Shown piece after piece: positions 12,085 to 24,033 of a DNA stretch of 64,000 nt (the first letter of the stretch is position 1; the number at the start of each line of letters is the position of its first letter). The stretch lies in the NCBI GenBank assembly GCA_900239685.1, contig OENT01000017.1, positions 1-64,000 of the forward strand, written 5' to 3'. The DNA comes from Rotaria macrura. Lineage: Eukaryota > Rotifera > Eurotatoria > Philodinida > Philodinidae. Under the pieces are notes generated by a model. That model was not told the origin of the DNA. It did no database searches and was given only the letters and a program-made list of their open reading frames with translations. A program made the position numbers and the translations under genes.

Positions 12085-14054
12085 ATCTATGATTTGAAAA
12101 TTTACAATCATAAATGAAAAAAGAAAATAAAATTACGATACATTTCAATGTCATGTCAAACGTACGATTTATCGAAGTTTTCATGTTTTCTAATCACATA
12201 GGATGATATTGAAGATTTGTTGTTAACTGTCAATGAAAAACTTCTATCGATTTCAGAGGAAAGAAATATTCGATTAAAAAATCAATAAAATTCAAAGAAG
12301 TGAATGAAAAACTTCAAAAAAATTCATCGATGAAAATCTATATAATCTATCTCAAGAGCAATAAAAGATTTGAAAGAAAAAAAAAACAACATTGTTCCGA
12401 TTCGTTTTATATGTCATCCATAGATTGGCTGAGCGTTCTTGTTGGGCATTCTTCATATTTGCCTGGTTAATCTACTTTTAAAAAAGTAATGTCGTACACG
12501 CACACACATATAGAGCTTCTTAACAAAATAAAAAACATTGTGTTTCGTTTTTTTTTCGAGTAGTTAAAAGCATTTTCTGTTGCTTTGGCCAATTACTATC
12601 ATTAAGATTCTAATTGATGTGTATGTGTGTGGAAGAAAAACAACTAGACTATGATTTATCTATGTTGACTAAATCATGTCCTTATTTTTTCTCGTTGTTA
12701 CACATCTGTCTGAATAGTAAAGGCAGTGTTAAATATTGCTATCTTCTAAATCCATTGCACACTATATTTAATGATGCATGCACATGAAATATTAAGTCAA
12801 ACGAGGTTGTAATTTTTCCTGTCTGTCAACATATATATATATATATTTATATGTTTATATGGAAGTGCCTGAAATAAGCAATTCTCATTGTTATTATCGT
12901 GAAAAATCAGGAAAAAAATAGCTAAATATAAGAACAGCACGTGTGAGTGTATTGTGATATGAGTATATTAACGTCAGAATATTTTTCATCATTACTTTAA
13001 GACAACTTCAGACTGTAGATTTATTTTAAAAACGCACATATTAACTGAAGTAAGTAGATAAGTAGTATGGCTTGTCTTGTGTAAACTGACTACACAGGTT
13101 TAGGCAATATTTTATCTTTACTTGTTTTGAAGTCATCTAAATATTCCGACGTTAATTTGTAAATGTTTGAGTAAACTGCGATTTACACACTTCTTTAGGG
13201 TCAATCAAGAAAAAAAAGGAGAAATCTTTGCATCAAATAAACATCGATTCCTTCTTGTTAATAATCGTCTACTTCCATATGATTTAATTCACCGCAGACT
13301 GTTAAATCGAAGAAATGTAAATTGGAACTTTCAAAATGACAAAGTATAAACTTTAGTTTTGCATGAAATTCTCGAAACTGTTTTCATGAATGGAATATCT
13401 CCATCAATATATAGTATTATATGTGGTAGTTATAAATAATAAAGTTACTTGTATTCTTTAACCTTACGAATATTCATAGTTGTATACTTGAAATCATCTT
13501 GTATCATAGAATGGAATTCCGTTGAACATATCGATATTCTAATTTAAAATCATTCCTTGTTACACTGAAAGATTTAAGAGGGGAATTACTGCACATTCAA
13601 ATAATCATATCATTCATTCATCGTTGATTTATTACGTGTTTGTTTTGAAAGAACATTTGGTGCTAGTTCTGTATGCAGTTTATAGATTTGAAAATACAAA
13701 AAATTAATTTATGATAACTGTTGTAAAGCATCACTTTCGAAATGACAATCGAACGTGTAAAATTTTGACTTTAGTCGATGATTATAATCAATTCCATAAT
13801 CAAAAACACGGGGGATACAAATTTGCGGCATTTGAATAAAACTAGATTAGTTAGTAGGCAGATTTAAAATAATCTCATGATTGAACTGATTCAAGAAATA
13901 AGTTCAGTTAGAAAAAAATATTTGAGTTTTTTTATCATATAACTTTTACCGCCAATGAAAGACTATGAACTTAACCGACGGAAAAACTAAATCATCCAAG
14001 CTGTAAACTATGAAAAAGTTTTATATCCATCAAATTTGAATTTAGATTTTAATC
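12085..14054. other. intergenic stretch, nothing recognised
   Basis: AT-rich DNA with a (TA) run near 12830-12847 and short frames only. It may contain promoter or 5' UTR sequence of the flanking minus- and plus-strand genes. No RNA gene or repeat family was seen. Confidence 0.45.
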
Positions 14055-14447
14055 ATGTGTTATAAAATTTATTTGGAAACGTTTGTTCTATTCCTATTCA
14101 TAATATCAATAATCAAAGTTGTTGGGAAGACCATTGAAATCAATCAAAATTTGGATGTGAACGCACTGGGTCCTTTAAAGCTGTTTCCGTTGAAGAATAT
14201 CATTGCTTCAACTAAAGCCCAAACACAAGTGTCTGAAACAGTTGTTATTGAAGAAAATACGGCAACAATGGAAAATTCAATGTCCAATTATTCCAATGCA
14301 GATTCTCATGATTTAACAACCGTTCAATCGACCACGACCACGACTACACTCAACAATGAAGCAACAACAATAAGAAATTATTCAATAATAAAATATTCCA
14401 TAATGAACATATCAATCTACATGATAATCATGCAAATCTTCATCTAA
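14055..14447 (+). CDS. small secreted or GPI-type Thr-rich protein
   Basis: Single-exon frame of 130 aa with a real ATG. Residues about 8-24 (ETFVLFLFIISIIKVVG) form a signal-peptide-like hydrophobic segment. The middle is Ser/Thr/Asn-rich with a TTTTTTL tract and several N-x-S/T sequons. The last 12 residues or so are hydrophobic again (ISIYMIIMQIFI). That arrangement is typical of GPI-anchored or small mucin-like surface proteins, though no cleavage site is certain. An acceptor-like GAATTTAG lies 9 nt before the ATG. No family recognised. The short length and lack of homology leave open that it is not translated. Confidence 0.45.
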   Translation: MCYKIYLETFVLFLFIISIIKVVGKTIEINQNLDVNALGPLKLFPLKNIIASTKAQTQVSETVVIEENTATMENSMSNYSNADSHDLTTVQSTTTTTTLNNEATTIRNYSIIKYSIMNISIYMIIMQIFI

Positions 14448-14670
14448 GCAAAATATATTTATCAACATATATATAGAGAAAAAAAAACTCATTTTATTGT
14501 AGTTGTTTTTCTTTTCGAATCTTTACTTGTTCCCCAAATTAACAGTCATTTATTCATCTATTTACTCCTAAGAATTTCAATTTTTTTTCTTTAACAAAAA
14601 ACAAACCAATCAACAAACGAACAAAAGAAAGCTGAATGAATTTAGTGTGTATAGTCGTGTGTTAGAAAAA

Positions 14671-14695
14671 GAAAGAAAGAAAGAAAGAAAGAAGG
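14671..14695. repeat. (GAAA)n short tandem repeat
   Basis: About five GAAA/AAAG units between the small Thr-rich gene and the 3' end of the SORBS gene. Confidence 0.7.
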
Positions 14696-14814
14696 AAAAA
14701 TCATTGACTAGAAATATTCAAACAGATATTGCTGTCAACGTGTATAAAAGAAAAATAGATAAAGCACGATGGAGATCACTGTTTAGAATCTTTCACTGTA
14801 GTATGATCATTGTT

Positions 14815-17551
14815 TTATGAACGAAATAATTTAACATAGTTTCCTGGAAATGTTCCGAATTTCATTGTATTTTTATGCTTTGATTTTTCCATTATTCCAC
14901 AATACCAACCATCGTCACACATTTCAATTATATTAATTATATCTCCAACATGAATTTCAAGTTCATCAGGATTTTGAGGTGTATAATCATAAAGTACTTG
15001 ACATCTAAATATTCAACATATGACGTAGCAGGTCATTATCATATGTACAAGTCAAATATACTTTTGTGTTGGTAATGATAGATCTGGAATAATATTTGAT
15101 TTTTTAATAGGTGTTTGTTCGAAATCAGAACTAATGTCTTGTGGTATTTGAGCACGTTCGTTTTGATGAGAATTTTGTGATAAATAATCTATAGAATAAA
15201 TATTTTCACTATGATTCAAATAGATTGCCAAAAAGAAAAATAATAAGTTTAACTTTTTTTACCTGTTTATCTCATTAAGATTTGATATAAAGAAAAGAAT
15301 TAGGTTAGCAAATCAACATTGTTTTGTTGATGTCGAATGAAAACATAAATGAAAATGGTATTAACTTTATTCAAGTGAATATGTTCGATTAATTATCATC
15401 ATGACGATTTTCTTTTTCAGATGTTCTACTATGAATAGATCGTATAATCCAAATTCGATATTCTGCTCAGAGATAGATCCTAGTCGAGAACATATTTATC
15501 TATTCGATGTTGTGTTCGATTCAATATTATGACTACGAGTTCATCTTCAGCTATAAAATTAAGATAATTTTATAAAGATTCTAGTCTATCGGTTATCGGA
15601 TTTAGACCTCTGAACTTTTCAACACATTTCTTAAATCTTGTGTACAGACAATATCATTAATCCAAAATATGACTCAATGAAAACAATTATACCTTACTCA
15701 ATAGAGGTATTTGACTTGAAGCTTTTGTTGATTACTATGTCTTTTACTGAAATCTACTCCAAGTCTCTCGCGTAATCAAATACTAGAAATTCATAGCATA
15801 CTGTGATATTTTTGTTGTCGTATATAAATTAAAGAGTATTTTTAATTCGGTATATTCATGAAAACAAAAACGTTTGCCTCTCTAATGACTAGCAGTATCA
15901 AATTTCAAAGATTAACATCAAAAGTATGATCTTGAAGATACTGATATCGTATTAATTTTTCATAGAAGAAAATGCAAGAAAAAGAAAAACAATTATACGT
16001 TAAGTATCAGTTAATATTTGATTTCGATTCTGCATTGTATGAGAGTCGTAATTACAAAAATTGAAGAGATACTGACGAATTGTTTATTCGTCGGAATGTT
16101 TCTCTTAATAATTTCGACATGATTGAAGATAACATCAATTCTATTTAAACATTGAACTAATCATATTGACATTTTTTCTACCATATATTATATCGAAACT
16201 AGCTAGGAAGTCAATCTAAGTGAATGCCTTTCATTGCCGCCAACGCTCTTATATTGGCCATCGTTATAGATTTCATCATCTACCTTGAAAATAACAAATA
16301 ATCGAGTATCTTAAATTTGCTGAAGGCAATAGTTATTATCTGTTCTCATCTTCGTTTCATCATGATGAAAAAAGAAATCGAAATTTCGACTCTAGCTATC
16401 TATATAGTTTGCTCGATATTTGTTCGAAGTTGAATTTGTTATTATTATTAAAAATAACAAAACTTAACATTTATCTTTTACCTGATGGTTCTCTTAATGT
16501 TTCAACATAAGCTACAGGAAATATGCCTTCAATATGATTAAGACGTCCTTCATACCAATAATTATCAATTTTTCGTAATAGAATAACTTTATCACCCTAA
16601 ATAAATAAATCTTATCTATAGGTGATTGCTTGATAACTTCACTTACCTTTCTTAATTGTAATTCAAATGTTTTTTGTGGTATAAAATCATATTTGACAAT
16701 AGCTTCACCTTCAGGGTCGTAATCTTGTTCGGAGTCGTTGACGTAAGCGTCTTGTTTATTGATTTCCATGGGAAATAATTCAACATGATTAAGAGGAAAA
16801 ATACCTATGGAGCCTTGATATTCCCCTTCAAGCCAATCGTCATTAATACGTCTTAGGACAAGAAGTATATCGCCTTTTTTAAAAGACAATTCTCTTCAAA
16901 GTGAAAAAACAAGAACAATACAATCATAGGCTTTTTATTCGAGTTATATATTTGATCCTACCTGCTGGTCTGAGCATAAAAATTATAAAGTGCAAGAGCT
17001 TTGAAAATTGGTTGAGACCTAATTGTTCTTGAATCATGAATAAAATAAAACTGATGCATAAACAGTGCATTGATCAACTGATAACTTACATATGAGATTT
17101 AGCTTCTGGTTTTCGTTGGTGTAAATCAATCCGATCATGATAACTGGCCGAATTCTAGATATTCAAAATTAAACAAGTCATTATACAAGATATTAACTTC
17201 AATAGGTCAATATACTTGTAGTTCATTGTGTCCATTTGTACCATTACATTGTTTTTCTAATTAGAAAAAAAAATCAAGAAACGAAATATGAAAAAAAACA
17301 GAAGTTTTGTTTCTAATTAACTTAAAAATCTTCATTAAATAAGTAATTGAGGTTAGTATACTAAGCTACGAATCGTCTTCGTATTTAGGATCTACGAAAC
17401 TTACGTGTATTATAAAAATTCGAAAAAATTAATTTTTTATTAAAACCAAATAAAACTTCTATAGAATTCGTATTATTCGTCTTAGTTATCGTTGTTATTA
17501 CAACTATTACAAATTACTTACGATTGGATTTTCCAATAGGTTGTTGAATCT
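14815..17551 (-). CDS. SORBS: SORBS/CAP adaptor, 3' part with three SH3 domains
   Basis: Sorbin-family adaptors link vinculin and focal contacts to actin and signalling partners through a SoHo domain and three C-terminal SH3 domains. Exons (transcript order): 17551-17522, 17256-17216, 17154-17090, 17018-16962, 16893-16647, 16596-16482, 15188-15062, 15004-14815 (stop). All introns are GT..AG and phases match. SH3-1 runs from ALALYNFYAQTS through ELSFKKGDILL, W-LEGEYQGSIGIFP to HVELFP. SH3-2 runs from EAIVKYDFIPQ through GDKVILLRKID and WYEG to GIFPVAYVE. SH3-3 runs from CQVLYDYTPQNPDELEI through CDDGWY to GTFPGNYVKLF, which closes the protein as in vertebrate SORBS1. The spacing of the three SH3s and the terminal position of SH3-3 are diagnostic. 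Exon 17551-17522 starts in phase 2, so coding sequence continues upstream; the link to the SoHo exons at 24-32.5 kb is inferred from family architecture and strand. Confidence 0.88.
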
Positions 17552-18929
17552 CTAAGAAAAAATCAATCGATTTCATGTAATGACTCTGAAAACTATTCTA
17601 ATAAATTTCTTCGTAACATATATAGTTCTTTTTTTCTCTATTCCCAATACTAGATCGTTTTTATGCATGAATATCAATAATAAATTTTTCGATTTTCTTG
17701 AAATAAAGATTTATGAAGGCATAAACTTTGTTTCATATTAAAGTTTGATCATTTCAAAATATTAGAACGAATGATTCTGTACATGAGCTAATATGCTGCA
17801 ATTCAGTTCAATATTATCATTTATACTAAGACGCAGTGTGTCCCGGAAGTCAAGGGTCAATTAAAAATTGATACGTAGACAATTTACAACCATTTCTCAT
17901 TATAATCCTATTCTCAGAAGTATTTATTTTATTTGTTTTCACGTAATATTTACTTTTGTAAATGAGATACATGCAGCACTGATACACATGAGAACATTAC
18001 AAATTTCACTAATGTTCAAAAGTATGTTCAAAGTTCATTATGATCTTATTACAGTTCTTAGTAAAGTTATCATTCAACATCTAATTGGTGGATACATCAG
18101 AATCGATGATAGAGATAATCAATGATTACGAAAACAGGCTGCATACGGTCATTTTCTTGAAATCCTTCGATCGGTAAGATTCGCTAACTGACAGTCTATA
18201 GTAGATTTCCAAGCATTGAAAAATAATATTTAAAAGTTACACCATAATAAATTGCATTTTACATTCTTCATTGTAATCAAGTATATTATTTTTCAGATAT
18301 CTAATCTTTAAAAAAGTAGAAATCTCGACTTAGTTTACTAAATCTAGATACTTCTAAGTAAACACGATGGCGAAAAACAAAGCGAAATTTGAAATCAAAT
18401 CAAATATTCTAAGAGCTATTTTATTGATTATTTATTCAATTGGAATGTTGATCTCAACGTTAAAAAAATATTTGTCTATAAAACGTTCGTAATCAAAACG
18501 TCACAATGATTTATAAATTGTATAATCATATTTAACTATTTCAATGTCATTTCTGTGATCGGTAAAGTTTTTTTTTTCTTTTCTTCTTATCATAGATTTA
18601 TATCTATCTCGAAGAAATAGCTGTCTATATTCATTGAATATGTTGATTTTGATTGAGAGTAATTTATCAAGACAGCGAAAAACACAAGTAAATTAGACAA
18701 GAAGAAACAAAAATCCTATTTAAATCTATTTGGCTCGAAAAAAAAATAGGGAGTATAACGATCATCATGTGTAGATAAATATTAAAAAAGTCAACATCAT
18801 GAAGTACGGCCACTGTCTTTATATACTGTCTGTAAGAAGAAAACGCAAAAGAATGAAAAATAATAGATTTAGTCAAGAAAAAAAGAAAAATCTTTTTTCT
18901 TAATGAGTGTTAATCAATATTTCCCAAGG
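17552..18929. other. probable SORBS intron; 5' neighbour exon not located
   Basis: No coding exon could be tied in here. The frame at 17868-18125 (plus) does not begin with ATG and lacks splice or family support. The sequence ends at the stop of the 1008-codon ORF. Confidence 0.45.
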
Positions 18930-19843
18930 TTATGCCTTGTTTGTTTGATCATTATTCATAAAAACTTCATCCGTCGATGAAATACTGATTTGTTTATTAC
19001 AACTAGCCGACGGTAATTGTTGAGAATCGTCCCATTCCTCAACGAGTAAACGTGGTGTTATTTTGTGTTCACGTTGTAGTTTAGTGCGTAAAGGACGATA
19101 ATCAAATGGTTTCGATTGAGGTAAATAATTATCAAAATAAATATTATCACGATTTGGACTATTATGAATCGTATGAGTATAATCGAAATCACGATTTGAT
19201 GGTGCTGGAATGTTTTTATCATATTGTGTCTTAAGTGAAGATGATGGATGATGATTGTTGTCATATTGATCATAATAAGTATGATGATAAGGTGTTGATA
19301 TAGATTCATTATATGGTAATGAATATACTTCGCTTGGTATTGTTTCACCATCGCGAAATACTTCAATGTAATTTCGAGAATAACCAGTACTAGTATATTC
19401 AGGTACTATTTTACTTGAACTAACATATGATGCTGATGGTTGAGAAAGACAATGCGAATGAATAGGTGCATGATTTAGACAATGTTGATTTTGAATGATA
19501 CACCGATTATTATGATGACAGGGAGCATGCAGAGGCACGTAATTAAACGGCCGTTTATACATTGTCACATGTTCACTAATTGATGAATCTGTATCGTAAT
19601 TGATAGGACCAGTTGATGTATATTGTTGTTCTATTGGATGAGAAAATGGTAACCAACTTAGTGAAACATTCTGTGGGTTTATTTGATTTTGATGGATACG
19701 TTGAGGTTGTTGTTGAAGAGAAGTTTTAATCGAATCTTGATTTTCAATTGATACTGGTATTTTATACACTGTTGGTAATGGTTGTTCATTTATTTGTATA
19801 GTTTGACGACTTGGTGGTTCCGCATCTTGACTTTTTAGAATCT

Positions 19844-19875
<32 letters not shown>

Positions 19876-21956
19876 GGTGGTGGTGGTGGAAGTATTTTTG
19901 ATTCATTTTTTATTGTTACACGTTCAGATATAGGTAATCGATGAATACGGTCATCATCATCATTATCACCATAGTCACGATTTAGTTTTTGATTTGAATA
20001 TTGTCGAGATTGTTCAGGTTGAATTCGATGTACTTGTGATTGTTGTTTAGTTAATTCAGATGGACGTGTATTTTTTATTTCAACATCGTCTCTTCCTATT
20101 TGAGTTGTCGTCGTGGATAATCTTGATTCATTTTGCAATATTGTTCGTTGTTCAGGTTCAGAACCTTGTCGAGATGAAGATTTTTGTGATTGCTCGACTT
20201 GACTTTCACATAATTGTGGTGGCGGTATTGACGATAATTTAAGTACATTTCCTTGTTCATCCATATATTGATAGGTAATACGAGATTTATTCGATTCAAC
20301 TTGTGATTGTATATCAGATCGATTCGAATTTATCAATGGTTGTTGATGAAGAACTTCATTCAAAACAGCAGATTTAATAGGTTTTTGTGATTCTTTGTTT
20401 GTTACTTTAGCTGATGTTGTTAAAGCCGATGCATGATGTGACAATAGTTCATGAGCAATTCTGACAAGGTTGTAGACTGTTTCATCGTTAGCCTTGGTAT
20501 CGGCTTGTTGAGATATTAAAGTATTATTATCTGCTGATGTAAGTGGCATTATGAGAGTTGATTGAGTTAGTGGTGGTGAAACTTTGTATTTCGCAAGATA
20601 AGATTCTGGTAGATAAACTGAAATTGGATTACTAACGAGAGCATCAATAACTTGATAATCTATAGTTTTTGATATTTGTTTTGATTTTACTTTGGGTTTT
20701 TTCTTATTCTCTTTATTTTGTTTTTTCTTTTCTTTTGAATTAAGTAATGGAGTTTGTTCAGTTGTTACTGTTGTGGTCTCGATAATTGATTCTATGCGTT
20801 GTATTTGTTGACCTGCTTGAGAAGTATGAAGAATTTCAGTTGCCGGCTTTTTTGATGTTTTCTTTGTTGCTGAATTTTTAAATAAATTTATATAGTCAGA
20901 ATTGCGTATGTTTGATAGAATATCATTAAAACGTCTGTGTAATAAATTATTTTGTTTATCATCGGGTAATCCCAAAGGATTATCAAGTAAAGCATCAATG
21001 ACGATGAATTCATTTGTACGTGTTTTTCTTGCTGAATCATCCATGAAAATATTCGTTGGATTCGTTAATGTTTCAGTCCTTGCAGCAGCAGCAGCAGTAG
21101 TAGCAGTAGTAGCAGCCGCTGCCGCCATTGTTGTTGTTGTTGATGTTGTTGTTGTGAGAGTAGTTTTGGTTTGTGATGGCAAACATTTCAATTCGTTCGC
21201 GCTAGCTGTATTATGTTCTTGAAGTTTGAGTGCTAATCGTTTAATAGCTTGATGATCATCAGTTATACGATCGGATTGTATTTGTACTTTATCAAGATCC
21301 GTAGCATAAGGCGGTTTTCTTATTGGTACTATGGCTACACGACGTATATCATAATTAGTTGAATCACTTAAATCTTGATATTTTTCTCTTTCTTCGATAA
21401 TAATTGACTGTTGAGATTCGTTATTCATAGATTGAGAATTGGTTAACTTTTGTATTTCATTTACTTGCTCAATTAAACGATCCGTAGATGAATTTGTTTG
21501 ATTTAGTAAGGTTGGCTTTTCAGCTGCTGTTGTTGTTGTTGTTGTTGTTATTGTTGTAACTAGCTTTTTTGCTGACTGTTGTGGTGGAGAATCATATGCA
21601 GATGATATTGATTCAGTTCGTTGTTCAATGTCATCTCGTTTTACACTTGACGATAACCTTGATTGATCAACATTTGATGTTTGACTTGAATGTTGATCTT
21701 CTAATATATGTCGAACGTTCTGATAATAGACTGGTAATTGTTGATTACATATATCCGTACCTTCAATACGCATTGGTCCTGTATCACCCTCAATCCGACG
21801 TTTAGCTGCACGAGCAGATGTACCCATCAAAGGTGGAGTATAGTTACGCGTTGTATTTAATGTTGGTGATGTATTCATTGAATTCATGTTGCTTTCAACA
21901 ATTTGAACAAGTTCTTCAAAACGATTGTTAGTCGTAGGACTTTTATTATTTTCCAT
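18930..21956 (-). CDS. large low-complexity Ser/Thr/Gln/Pro-rich protein (1008 aa)
   Basis: Uninterrupted frame from ATG (21956) to TAA, with an in-frame stop about 33 nt upstream of the ATG and no AG acceptor in between. No recognised domain. The protein is rich in Q, S, T, N and P: an AAAAATTATTAAAAA-type tract near residue 280, a ten-proline run near residue 695, and a KKKQNKENKKKPKVKSK basic patch near residue 410. Two related segments, around residues 315-332 (VIDALLDNPLGLP) and 431-450 (VIDALVSNPISVYLP), look like an internal repeat. The C-terminal third is Tyr/His/Pro-rich. It lies on the same strand as, and between, the SoHo-type and SH3 exons of the SORBS locus. It could be a separate gene nested in an intron, or a giant central exon of that gene; GAAG before residue 15 would be a phase-compatible acceptor. 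I cannot decide from sequence alone. Confidence 0.7.
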
Positions 21957-22145
21957 CGTTTGATTGCAAAGAATTGATGAAGACAGTAGTTATTCCTTTC
22001 CTTTTCGTGAATACGGTTGATCGCACAATTATGATAAATGATAGGCGCTCATCCGAATCCTTGTGATACGATGATGATGATGATGGTCCGGTGTGTAATA
22101 ATTTTATATGTATATGTATATGTATATATATATATTTATGTATGT

Positions 22146-22199
<54 letters not shown>

Positions 22200-24033
22200 T
22201 TATTCTACCTGGACGTTCGTTGCAGTCGATTTTTTTCTTTAAATGTAACGTGACAATAAAAGAGAAAGAGAGCAAGACGAGTGGTAAAAGCGTTTATATG
22301 TATAAGTGAAGTGTTGTGAACCGGATGAATGTGGGACAAACAACGATGATAATCGATGTTGATCTTAGTTGTGATTTGTAGACGTTTGCGCCATGGGTAT
22401 AAATAGTAAGTTTTTCTGTCTTTTCGTCGTTAATTATGCGTCAGTTTTTTGTCCCTTTCTCCTTCGTTCTGTCGTACATATAAAAAAAACATACGCATGA
22501 TTCTCACAACCATCGTTTTTGCATTACGACACCAATAGAGACGCTGACGGTAGAGTAAAATGGATGGCCAGAAAAGAAACGACAGAATGAGGAAAAACAA
22601 TCAGTAAAAGTCTAAGTAGATGTACAAAGATTCTGGTATGTGTAGTTATGGAAGTATTTCATTTTGGATTTTTTTCTCTCATTCTTTTTGCCTATCGGTG
22701 TCTATTATCCATGTAAATAAGTGTTTTTTGCATATGAATATATTTATATATGCTGCTGACGTTAATTCTACGTCTATATTTATTTACATATGCACAATGA
22801 ATTTTCATCAAAGCATCTTGCCTGGATATATATTCATCGATTTAATGAAAGGCGTAATAATAATTATATAAATAAGGAATACATATCTAAGCGTTTTACA
22901 TTACATTTATCTGACCATATACGACGTAAAAATATCAAGAGCATGAAAACAATATGTAAGAATACAATATCTTATAGACCATTACGCCATGAAAGGCATG
23001 ATTAACTAACTTAAAGAAAATCAATGAACAATTACTGTATATCATGACAGAAAAGTCTTTAATCTTGTTCAATAGAGAAAAACTTTGACATGACAATAAA
23101 AAACCACATCATATATTCTAAATCAAGGTTTTGAGAAAGTAACATCATTTAACATAGTCACGAATAGTAATAATTATTTTTAATTGGTCTCGAAAAAAAT
23201 CGACTAGTAACTTAATTGTCATTATTGATTTTCGATTAGTCGATTAGTGCAATGCTATGTATTTCTAGGTCAAATTTATTAATATACTTAGCACAATGCA
23301 TATTTTCTCTAATCTCTTGTACAATGCGAATCATTTAGGTGCCGAGACAAAACAGATGTTTAATCGAGCAGATTGAAAAAGCATAATTCTATTATCTCTC
23401 AAGGTTACCATAAACAAAGACGCTTCGTTTCCGAATACAAAAAACACAGTATATTATTTGAGAAGTACGTATATATATATGTAACCATGTACTCTGCGAT
23501 GTTGTTATTCAAAGGCTTCTTTGCTTTCCACACAAACCTTTCAAGATTTAAACTTGAAAAAAAGACGCAAAAGAAAGAATAATAGACTAAAAATGTCGCG
23601 TTTAATATAAGCGGTTAAAAAAAATGAAAAAAAAATAAACCAAGGACAATTGGTTCAATATGTGCTTATTAAAATATTCTAATGAGATTTTTTTTATAAA
23701 TTATGTCACTTTTTTTCTTCAATGTTATATATTTAGCAAGAATAAAAAAAATTTAATCTTCTTGTTGTATGAATAAAAATTCGTAGCTGTTAAAATAATA
23801 TACACGTAGAAGAGATTCTTGCGTACGATTCACGATTCAACATGGTCATTAATCGAATTACATGCATTTATTTAAATATAAATTGACATGTTACATATTT
23901 CTTTGTTTTATATGAATTAAGAAAAAAAGATTTCTTTTCGAATCTCTTATTGATGTACTATATAATTTCAATACAAAACGTGTCTCCATTTCTTTGTTCA
24001 TTAGAATCATAAACTTGAAGAATTCATCCTTAC
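21957..24033. other. non-coding stretch, intron or intergenic
   Basis: Contains the TA/TG microsatellite and AT-rich DNA. The frames at 22038-22309 are translations of the microsatellite. No exon with convincing splice sites was found. Confidence 0.45.
22105..22200. repeat. compound (TATG)n/(TA)n/(TG)n microsatellite
   Basis: About 95 bp of TATATG units, then a long TA run, a short TATG run, more TA, and finally about 12 TG repeats. It sits roughly 150-250 bp upstream of the 1008-codon ORF start. Confidence 0.9.

Noticed and set aside
17868-18125. 85-aa plus-strand frame
   Set aside because: Does not start with ATG, has no family resemblance, no splice support and lies opposite a SORBS intron.
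19058-20299. Other-frame ORFs within 18930-21956 (for example 19058-19366 and 20060-20242)
   Set aside because: Shadows of the 1008-codon frame; no independent support.
22038-22309. Several overlapping frames rich in Tyr/Ile/Val/Cys on both strands
   Set aside because: They are translations of the TATG/TA/TG microsatellite.
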